Below, in pieces: positions 1 through 5,132 of a stretch of DNA of 5,132 nt. Position 1 is the first letter of the stretch; each line of letters opens with the position of its first letter. The position numbers and the translations under genes are program-made. The notes beneath the pieces are model-generated. The model saw only the letters and a program-made list of their open reading frames with translations, searched no databases and was not told where the DNA came from. Origin of the DNA: Coriobacteriales bacterium (lineage in GTDB: Bacteria; Actinomycetota; Coriobacteriia; Coriobacteriales; UBA8131); NCBI GenBank assembly GCA_031290695.1, contig JAITNB010000130.1:1-5132 (forward strand). The letters run 5' to 3'.

Positions 1-565
1 CAACAGCATCGAGGCGGTTGTGCGGCGCTATACGTCGACGGTCTACGGCGTCGCGTTGACGCACACGGGCAACCGCAGCGATGCCGACGACGTGTTCCAG
101 GAGGTGTTCCTCGCCTACCATCGCAGCAACCCCGCGCTCACTAGCGAGGAACATCGCAAGGCCTGGCTCATCCGCACCACGCTCAACCTCTCACTCAAGG
201 TGACCCAGGGCAGTTGGCGCCAAAAAGTCGTCCCCTTCGCCACGCTAAGAGAGACCGGCCCTGCGAGTAAGCACGAGCCGTTTGACCTCGCCGCCGCCCC
301 ACCCCTCGGCGGCTCGGCGAGCGAGACAACCGCACGGCCCGCAGACTTCGCGTTTGAGACCACCACGCAGGACCTCGTCTTTGATGCCCTGCACGGCCTG
401 CCTGAGACGTACCGAAGCGTCCTGCACCTGTTCTACTTTGACGATCTCCCCGTTAAGGCTATCGCCGCGCTACTGGACCTTGAGCCGGGTGCCGTAAAGA
501 CCCGCCTGTCCCGCGGACGCGACCTGATGCGCGAGAAATTGAAGGGAGTGTTTAACCATGCATGA
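1..565 (+). CDS. ECF-type RNA polymerase sigma factor (sigma-70 family), 5' end cut by window
   Basis: Directs RNA polymerase to a set of promoters, acting in the cytoplasm and normally held by a partner anti-sigma factor. The frame is open to the window edge (first full codon at base 2), giving 187 visible residues. Region 2 covers about residues 4-75, with the core-binding signature DADDVFQEVF at 27-36 and the KAWLIRTTLNLSL stretch (53-65) where region 2.4 contacts the -10 element. An Ala/Pro/Thr-rich linker follows (about 76-122). Region 4 covers 123-181, with LPETYRSVLHLFYFDDL (133-149) and the helix-turn-helix KAIAALLDLEPGAVKTRLSR (152-171). The GTG at base 20 was not taken as the start because the preceding residues (NSIEAV) continue the first region 2 helix; the true start lies upstream. 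There is no extra C-terminal domain, so it is a short ECF sigma. It overlaps the next gene by 8 bases, which suggests co-transcription and translational coupling. The promoters it recognises cannot be deduced here. Confidence 0.93.
   Translation, partial: NSIEAVVRRYTSTVYGVALTHTGNRSDADDVFQEVFLAYHRSNPALTSEEHRKAWLIRTTLNLSLKVTQGSWRQKVVPFATLRETGPASKHEPFDLAAAPPLGGSASETTARPADFAFETTTQDLVFDALHGLPETYRSVLHLFYFDDLPVKAIAALLDLEPGAVKTRLSRGRDLMREKLKGVFNHA
542..548 (+). promoter_or_regulatory. Ribosome binding site of the beta-propeller gene
   Basis: AAGGGAG lies inside the last codons of the sigma factor gene, 9 bases before the ATG at 558. It supports this ATG as the start and shows that the downstream protein is initiated before the sigma factor reading frame ends (TGA at 563-565). 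This arrangement usually keeps two partners in balanced amounts. Confidence 0.75.
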
Positions 566-3107
566 GGACACCGAGAAAAACCTGTTTCCCAGCGACGAGA
601 GCCCCGAGCTTTCGGATGAGCTCAGGGATACCCTCCACCGTATGCGTGACCAGATGGAGCCATCAGCCCAGGTGGTTGACGAGCTGCTTGCCGCTGTGTC
701 GCAGGAAGCCGCAAGCCCTCCGGTAGTGTCGCATGAGCCACAGCACGTGGCGCATAAGAAGGGCAGCCCCTGGCGCTTTGTCGCCGCAGCCGCAGCAGTG
801 GTGCTGGTGGTCGTGGCGGGCTTTGCACTGTTGCAGCCGGGCGGGTTTACAAAACCAACCACCACCCCCAGCGCGAGGCCACCGCTTACCGGCAGCAGTA
901 TAGGCGGGGTCTACTCCCCTGCCTCCTACGAGGAGCTTTATAACTCGCTGCAGTCGTTCTGGAGCGAGATGTACAGCGCACGTGACACTGGCGATATTGT
1001 GTTTGAAACAGACGCCATCTTAATGGAAGACTCGGTCGCCGGAAGCGCCGCCACTGCAGAAGCCAGCACCCCTCAGGCAACCGAGTCCGGTGAGACTACA
1101 GCAGCCCCCATCGCGCCATCCGCAGATACTCCCACATCAGACCCCTCCGCGTCCGCTCCCCAGCTCTCTCCCTCCCCCACCCCCACCGCCCCAGCCACCA
1201 CCGAAGGCGACGGTACCAATCCCCCCGCTCTCGAAACCGTCACCGAGACCAGCTCCGCAGATACCTCCGTGGCTCCCCAACTCGACATCGCGGCAAGCGA
1301 GACGGATGAAAGCGCGAAGGAATTGGGCTTCTCCACAACCAATACCCAGGTGCAGGAGGTTGACGAGGGGGACATCGTCAAGACTGACGGCGAGAACCTC
1401 TATATCGTCCATGGGCAGGAGGTCATCATCGCCCGTGCCGCTGGCGCGAACACGGTGGAGCTTGCGCGCTTCACGCCCCCCCTGCCTGATGTCCCCGGCG
1501 ACTCTGCCAAGCAGAACGCCAGCCTGAGCGACCTCTACATCAGTGGTGATACGCTGGCGGTGATCTACTCGCTCTACCTGTACACGCCCTATGACCAAAA
1601 CACGGCGGCGGGCGAAGTTGCCACGGGCTCGGCGCTGGGCTACGACGGGACGAGCACCAACACCACACAGGCCGCGCTGTACAACGTGAGCGACCCTGCA
1701 AACCCGCAGCTCATGGGCATCGTGGGGCAAGACGGGTACCTCTCGACCTCGCGGCTGTACGACAACGTGCTCTACCTTGCGACAACCTATTACGTCAACG
1801 ACCTAGGCGTTGCCACCGCCGAGGACACGCGCGCCTATGTGCCGTCGCTGTACGGTGCCGCTGGCTTTGAGCGCGTGCTTGCGCCCGGCGAGGTCTGCGT
1901 CCTGCCCGAGTATGACAGCATCTCCTACACGGTGCTCTGCACCATCGACCTCACCACCGGCGCGCGCGTGAGCACCGTGAGCGTTCTGGGGCGCTGCGAC
2001 ACGCTGTACATGAACACGCACAACCTCTACACGGTTGAGGCGACCCAGGAGACTGAGGAGGTCGTGACCCCGCGCGATGACGCAACCAGCTATGTGGAGT
2101 ACCGCGGCACCTCAAGCTCGCGCATCACGCGCTTTGCGCTTGACAGCGGCACCGTGACGCTGGCGGCGAGCGCCGTGGTACCTGGCGGGCTGCTCAACCA
2201 GTTCTCGCTTGACGAGTACCAGGGCTATCTGCGCGCCGCCTTTACCAACAACACCTGGTCGAGCTTCGTGCTACGCGACAACGCGAGCGGCGGCGAGTCG
2301 TGGGTGAGCGCATCGTCGAGCTTGGACGACGGCCAGGAGCAGAGCAACGCGCTCTATGTGCTTGACAGCGCACTTGCCATCGTTGGCCGCGTCGAGGACC
2401 TGGCGGCCGGCGAGCGCATCTACTCGGTGCGCTTCGACGGCACGGTGGGCTATTTGGTGACCTTTCGCCAGACCGACCCGCTGTTCGCCGTCGACCTGAG
2501 CAACCCCACCGCACCCGCCGTGATGAGCGCCCTCAAGATCCCGGGCTTCTCCCAATACCTGCACCCGTTTGCCCCCGGCCGCCTCTTTGGCTTAGGCATG
2601 GATGCCGACGCAAACACCGGCACCACGCAGGGCATGAAGATGAGCATGTTTGACACCAGCGACCCCTACGACGTCACCGAGCGTACCACCCTCCTGCTGG
2701 GGTCTGGCTATGCCGAGGCCCTCTACAGCCACAAGGCAATCCTTATCGACCCCGCTCAAGACATCATAGGTTTTGCTGCAGAGATATTCGCGGATCAATC
2801 CAGCTCCAACGCCCCCACCTCATGGGAGCCTTTATACCAGTACCTGGTCTTTGGCTACAGCGACAAACAGGGCTTCTACGAGCGCGCCGCCATCGACCTG
2901 CCGAGCTGGTACTACGGCACGCGCGGCCTGTTCATCGGCGAGTATTTCTATGTAGTGACCGGCAACCAGGTGGGCGTCTTTGACCTCGCGACCTTTGCCG
3001 AGGTAGCCTGGGTGGAGCTTCCTGTGAGCGAGGACAACGGCTACGGCTACGGTGGCGGCGGCATCATCATGCCCTTGGCTGTGCCTGAGGTGGCTATCGA
3101 CGAGTGA
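558..3107 (+). CDS. Membrane-anchored beta-propeller protein, probable anti-sigma/sensor partner of the upstream ECF sigma
   Basis: 849 residues. Residues 1-71 are predicted cytoplasmic: acidic, helical (about 17-50), without cysteine, ending in a basic patch (HKK, 66-68). A single transmembrane helix follows (about 72-92, FVAAAAAVVLVVVAGFALL), so by the positive-inside rule the rest lies outside the membrane. Residues 119-145 carry an SYEEL segment often seen at the start of this family. Residues 161-249 are a low-complexity Ser/Thr/Pro/Ala stalk. The Beta_propel domain (PF09826/COG4880, distantly WD40-like) begins at the hallmark NTQVQEVDEGDIVKTDG (262-278) and runs to the end. Further signatures are ERIYSVRFDGTVGYLVTF (619-636), TDPLFAVDLSNP (639-650) and IPGFSQYLHPF (661-671). 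Cysteines occur only at 447, 461 and 480. The Gly/Tyr-rich tail (827-835) is short. The domain assignment is firm. The anti-sigma role is inferred from the 8-base overlap with the sigma gene and the one-helix topology, since the N-terminus shows no zinc-type HxxxCxxC motif. It could instead be a secreted or anchored binding protein that merely shares the operon. Confidence 0.9.
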   Translation: MHEDTEKNLFPSDESPELSDELRDTLHRMRDQMEPSAQVVDELLAAVSQEAASPPVVSHEPQHVAHKKGSPWRFVAAAAAVVLVVVAGFALLQPGGFTKPTTTPSARPPLTGSSIGGVYSPASYEELYNSLQSFWSEMYSARDTGDIVFETDAILMEDSVAGSAATAEASTPQATESGETTAAPIAPSADTPTSDPSASAPQLSPSPTPTAPATTEGDGTNPPALETVTETSSADTSVAPQLDIAASETDESAKELGFSTTNTQVQEVDEGDIVKTDGENLYIVHGQEVIIARAAGANTVELARFTPPLPDVPGDSAKQNASLSDLYISGDTLAVIYSLYLYTPYDQNTAAGEVATGSALGYDGTSTNTTQAALYNVSDPANPQLMGIVGQDGYLSTSRLYDNVLYLATTYYVNDLGVATAEDTRAYVPSLYGAAGFERVLAPGEVCVLPEYDSISYTVLCTIDLTTGARVSTVSVLGRCDTLYMNTHNLYTVEATQETEEVVTPRDDATSYVEYRGTSSSRITRFALDSGTVTLAASAVVPGGLLNQFSLDEYQGYLRAAFTNNTWSSFVLRDNASGGESWVSASSSLDDGQEQSNALYVLDSALAIVGRVEDLAAGERIYSVRFDGTVGYLVTFRQTDPLFAVDLSNPTAPAVMSALKIPGFSQYLHPFAPGRLFGLGMDADANTGTTQGMKMSMFDTSDPYDVTERTTLLLGSGYAEALYSHKAILIDPAQDIIGFAAEIFADQSSSNAPTSWEPLYQYLVFGYSDKQGFYERAAIDLPSWYYGTRGLFIGEYFYVVTGNQVGVFDLATFAEVAWVELPVSEDNGYGYGGGGIIMPLAVPEVAIDE

Positions 3108-3147
3108 CGCTGGCTTAGCTCATTCCCGGACCAGACACGAGAATCCA

Positions 3148-3181
3148 GGGAAGCAGGGGGCCATCCCCTGCTTCCCTTTTT
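3148..3181 (+). terminator. Rho-independent terminator of the sigma/beta-propeller operon
   Basis: A perfect 12-bp GC-rich stem (GGGAAGCAGGGG, 3148-3159, paired with CCCCTGCTTCCC, 3165-3176) with a 5-base loop is followed directly by TTTTTA. It begins 41 bases after the propeller gene's stop. There is no T-run on the other side, so it should act only on plus-strand transcription, separating the operon from the flavoprotein gene. Confidence 0.93.
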
Positions 3182-3209
3182 AGCTTGGCTTTACGCTCCC
3201 TTGGATGCT

Positions 3210-3230
3210 TCATGAGAATCATTCCCGTGA
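3210..3230. promoter_or_regulatory. Imperfect 21-bp palindrome, candidate operator
   Basis: TCATGAGAAT and ATTCCCGTGA flank a central C and match as inverted repeats at 8 of 10 positions. The palindrome sits immediately upstream of the candidate promoter of the flavoprotein gene, where an activator or repressor dimer would bind. The central GAATCATTC resembles half of a Fur-like box, but the right half fits that consensus poorly, so no regulator is assigned. Confidence 0.4.
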
Positions 3231-3233
3231 GGG

Positions 3234-3263
3234 TATACAAGCGAAAAGGTTTGCGGGTATACT
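3234..3263 (+). promoter_or_regulatory. Candidate housekeeping promoter of the flavoprotein gene
   Basis: A -10 box TATACT (3258-3263, five of six to TATAAT) lies 18 bases after a -35-like TATACA (3234-3239, four of six to TTGACA). The expected transcription start is near 3270, giving a leader of about 67 bases. The weak -35 would fit a promoter that needs an activator, such as one bound at the adjacent palindrome. No ECF-type -35 (GGAAC-like) is visible on this strand here. Confidence 0.5.
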
Positions 3264-3270
3264 GGCACAG

Positions 3271-3293
3271 GCAGGTGGCGGGGAGTCGCCTGC
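3271..3293 (+). other. Stem-loop at the predicted 5' end of the flavoprotein mRNA
   Basis: GCAGGTGGC (3271-3279) can pair with GTCGCCTGC (3285-3293) as nine base pairs, two of them G-U, with loop GGGGA. It would begin about one base after the predicted transcription start. There is no T-run after it, so it is not a terminator. A 5'-terminal hairpin of this kind could protect the transcript from decay; that role is inferred. Confidence 0.45.
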
Positions 3294-3303
3294 GTCATGT
3301 CAA

Positions 3304-3319
3304 TGGCCTTTGATGGCCA
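3304..3319 (+). other. Small hairpin just upstream of the flavoprotein ribosome binding site
   Basis: TGGCC (3304-3308) and GGCCA (3315-3319) form a 5-bp stem with a 6-base loop. The same stretch contains ATGGCC twice in direct orientation, 10 bases apart. The stem ends three bases before the Shine-Dalgarno sequence and leaves it exposed. It is short enough to be chance. Confidence 0.3.
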
Positions 3320-3322
3320 AAG

Positions 3323-3328
3323 AGGAGG
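3323..3328 (+). promoter_or_regulatory. Strong Shine-Dalgarno sequence of the flavoprotein gene
   Basis: AGGAGG, within AGAGGAGGAGAG, ends 8 bases before the ATG at 3337. It fixes that ATG as the start and, together with the Tat signal directly behind it, leaves little doubt about the N-terminus. Confidence 0.92.
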
Positions 3329-3336
3329 AGAGAACC

Positions 3337-5132
3337 ATGAGTAAAGAAAAAAAGATCGATGTATCACGTAGGCAGTTCCTGGCCGGTGCTGGGCTTGCCG
3401 GGCTTGGGGTGGCGGCCGTTGGGATTGCGGGTTGTTCGCCCACGCCTTCCCCATCGGGCGACGGCACCTCGAGCGGAGACGCATCTGGCAGCGGCGCCAG
3501 CAGTGCGGCCAACTCCGCATCGCTGAATGGCAATCCGATAGGTGCCAACGCAGCGGTAGACTGGAAGTTCCTCGCGCCGCCCGACCCTATCCCCGCCGAT
3601 CAGATCACCGCGACTGAGGAGTGGGACGTCCTCGTCATCGGCTGCGGCTGGGCCGGCGTAGTCGCCTCGACTTCTGCGGCCGAGCAAGGTGCAAAGACCC
3701 TTGCTATCGATAAGGGCGAGACGTTCTCGGGCCGCGGCGGCCACATCACCGCCTATGGCTCCAAGGTCGTCCAGCAGTACATCGACGAGGGCTGGATTCC
3801 CCCCACCGACTATTCGCATGTTGTGCGCCGCCTGATTGAATGGGCAACCGGCCGCGTTAAGGAGCCGCTGTTGTGGACGATTGCCAAGAAGTCTGGCGCC
3901 TGCATGGACTGGCTCGTTGACCTGGTGGCCGACTCTGGCCTGCATCCCACCATGTGGTGCGGCTATTACAAAGGCCCCGACTACACTGAGGCCCCCGTCA
4001 CCCACTTCTTCTATGACGACACCACCGACTTCATCTACCTCGACGGTGTCTCGCATGGCCTGGGTATGGATGTCCTGATCCCCGCCGTCATCAAGAAAGG
4101 CGAGGAGTTTGGTGTGGAGTATCGTTACAACACCCCCTCCGTCCAGCTGCTTCGCGAGGACAACGGCCCCGTTACAGGTGCCATCGTAGGTACAGAAGGC
4201 GCTTACACCCAAATCAATGCCAAGGCGGTCATCATCGCTACGGGCGACTACCTGGACGATGACGAGATGCGCTCAAGGTATCAGCCCTTCTCCTGGGTCG
4301 CCGACAGCCGCCTTTACATGCCCGGGCTTATCAGCACCGGTGACGGGCACAAGCAGGTCCTGTGGGCGGGAGGCGCCATGCAGGAGTCTGAGCCGCACTG
4401 CGCAACCATCCACCTGGAGTCCGGTGCCCAGAGCTACAACTTCCTGCATGTGAACGCAGAAGGCAACCGCTTTATGAACGAGGATGTCAACACGCAGTCG
4501 AAGTCATGCGTCAAGTCGTACCAGCCCGATGGCGGCACAACGTTCACCGTCTATGACGCCAACTCGCTCCAAAGCTTTGCCACCTCTTGCAACGACGGTA
4601 TCTCGGGCGGCATCTCGTCAGACCAGCAGTACCGTCGTTATGGCGTACCGTTTGACATGGACCTGGAGCTTCAATTGCGCCAGGCAAAGATTGACCAGGG
4701 GCTGCTGTTTCAAGCGGATTCCCTCGAAGAACTTGCAAGCGCAATGGGTGTCCCGGCCGAGAACCTCACGGCAACCGTCGACCGCTATAATGAGCTGGTG
4801 GCCAAGGGCAACGATGACGATTTTGGCAAGCGCCCCGAGATCCTGTGGCCCGTTGACACCCCGCCGTTCTTCGCCGGTCAGCTTATCTCAACATTGCTCG
4901 CCGCCAACGGCGGTCTGCGCCAGGACGCCGATGCCCGCATACTCGATGAGGACAACAAGGTGGTCGAAGGCCTGTATGTGTGCGGCGCAGCCGGTGGCCA
5001 GTACTTCTCAAACGACTACCCCACCATCAACCCCGGCACCAACCACGGCCGCTGCCTGACCTTTGGGCGCATCGCCGGCATCAACGCTGCCGGTGGCGAG
5101 GCAGACACCGTAATCCCCGACCTCAAGATCAT
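3337..5132 (+). CDS. Tat-exported lipoprotein FAD-dependent oxidoreductase (fumarate-reductase-like flavoprotein), 3' end cut by window
   Basis: 598 residues are visible with no stop. The N-terminus is a Tat signal (SRRQFLAG, 10-17), a hydrophobic stretch and a lipobox-like GIAGC with Cys33, then a Ser/Gly/Ala-rich tether (34-66). This predicts a folded, FAD-loaded protein exported by Tat and held on the outer face of the membrane. The FAD_binding_2 (PF00890) part starts at about residue 96: VLVIGCGWAG (98-107, GxGxxG), acidic end of strand two at Asp125, GRGGH (132-136), VIIATGD (298-304), STGDGHK (333-339), NAEGNRFMNED (373-383), TVDRYNELV (480-488), and C-terminal NGGL (524-527), GLYVCGAAGG (545-554) and FGRIAG (576-581). 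The end of the fold is reached, so only a short tail is missing. Positions corresponding to the catalytic Arg/His of soluble fumarate reductases are not conserved (T386, A522, I564 by hand alignment), so the substrate is probably another electron acceptor. No FMN-binding or haem domain is fused and no CxxC motif is seen; electrons must come from an unseen partner. Confidence 0.9.
   Translation, partial: MSKEKKIDVSRRQFLAGAGLAGLGVAAVGIAGCSPTPSPSGDGTSSGDASGSGASSAANSASLNGNPIGANAAVDWKFLAPPDPIPADQITATEEWDVLVIGCGWAGVVASTSAAEQGAKTLAIDKGETFSGRGGHITAYGSKVVQQYIDEGWIPPTDYSHVVRRLIEWATGRVKEPLLWTIAKKSGACMDWLVDLVADSGLHPTMWCGYYKGPDYTEAPVTHFFYDDTTDFIYLDGVSHGLGMDVLIPAVIKKGEEFGVEYRYNTPSVQLLREDNGPVTGAIVGTEGAYTQINAKAVIIATGDYLDDDEMRSRYQPFSWVADSRLYMPGLISTGDGHKQVLWAGGAMQESEPHCATIHLESGAQSYNFLHVNAEGNRFMNEDVNTQSKSCVKSYQPDGGTTFTVYDANSLQSFATSCNDGISGGISSDQQYRRYGVPFDMDLELQLRQAKIDQGLLFQADSLEELASAMGVPAENLTATVDRYNELVAKGNDDDFGKRPEILWPVDTPPFFAGQLISTLLAANGGLRQDADARILDEDNKVVEGLYVCGAAGGQYFSNDYPTINPGTNHGRCLTFGRIAGINAAGGEADTVIPDLKI

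Noticed and set aside
20..22. GTG at base 20 as the sigma factor start
   Set aside because: The frame continues upstream to the window edge with residues that fit the first helix of region 2, and no Shine-Dalgarno sequence can be seen in the few bases before it.
1090..1527. Plus-strand frame in the stalk region giving a proline-rich peptide
   Set aside because: It is an alternate frame of the C-rich low-complexity stretch, with no domain and no start signal.
1137..1730. Minus-strand open frame of 197 codons opposite the propeller stalk
   Set aside because: Its glycine-rich end is merely the complement of the C-rich stalk codons, and the propeller frame on the other strand is clearly the coding one.
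3190..3219. Alternative promoter TTTACG - 18 bases - GAGAAT
   Set aside because: Both boxes match only four of six, and the -10 would lie inside the palindrome. The TATACT promoter downstream is the better candidate, though this one is not excluded.
3214..3228. Fur-type iron box in the palindrome
   Set aside because: The left half (TGAGAAT-like) fits, but the right half (ATTCCCG) matches the consensus at about four of seven positions, and nothing in the flavoprotein points to iron regulation.
3946..3954. His-Pro-Thr (residues 204-206) as the fumarate reductase HPT active-site motif
   Set aside because: The true HPT motif comes after the ATGG segment; this one comes about 95 residues before it, so it is not equivalent.
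3364..4212. Long open frame of 282 codons on the minus strand
   Set aside because: It lies wholly opposite the flavoprotein gene, whose translation has clear Tat and FAD motifs. The minus frame encodes no recognisable domain and has no convincing ribosome binding site; it is a by-product of GC-rich codon use.
4484..5059. Plus-strand open frame of 191 codons inside the flavoprotein gene
   Set aside because: The flavoprotein frame runs through it with conserved motifs (RYNELV, NGGL, GRIAG); the alternate frame is Ser/Thr/Arg-rich without recognisable content.

Overview
The window looks like a stretch of chromosome from a high-GC, Gram-positive-type anaerobe. The best guess is a member of the Coriobacteriia (Actinomycetota; Eggerthellaceae, Olsenella or similar gut genera). 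This is an inference from three things: GC-rich codon use with clear AGGAGG-type ribosome binding sites, a Tat-exported lipoprotein flavoprotein of the fumarate-reductase-like class (a family strongly expanded in that group, from general knowledge), and an ECF sigma factor paired with a membrane-anchored beta-propeller protein. The genus cannot be fixed from this sequence alone. All three genes are on the plus strand, and the first and last run off the window edges.

Region 1 (1-3107) is a two-gene operon. An ECF-type sigma factor (5' end outside the window) overlaps by 8 bases an 849-residue single-pass membrane protein. That protein has a short, cysteine-free cytoplasmic N-terminus, one transmembrane helix, a long Ser/Thr/Pro/Ala-rich stalk and a large extracellular beta-propeller of the 'Beta_propel' (PF09826/COG4880) type. 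The overlap, order and topology fit a sigma/anti-sigma pair in which the propeller is the outside sensor, but the anti-sigma role is inferred. A strong intrinsic terminator (3148-3181) closes the operon.

Region 2 (3182-3336) is a short, structured intergenic region. It holds a 21-bp imperfect palindrome, a candidate promoter, a stem-loop beginning just after the expected transcription start, a second small hairpin and a near-perfect Shine-Dalgarno sequence.

Region 3 (3337-5132) is a Tat-signal, lipobox-bearing FAD-dependent oxidoreductase, 598 residues visible, with the stop beyond the window. The FAD-binding Rossmann motif and the general fold motifs are present, but by eye the active-site Arg/His residues of true fumarate reductases are replaced, so its substrate is probably something other than fumarate. 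The terminator and separate promoter suggest it is transcribed independently of the sigma operon; a regulatory link between them is possible but not shown by the sequence. No mobile element, tRNA, rRNA, CRISPR array or recognisable defence system was seen.
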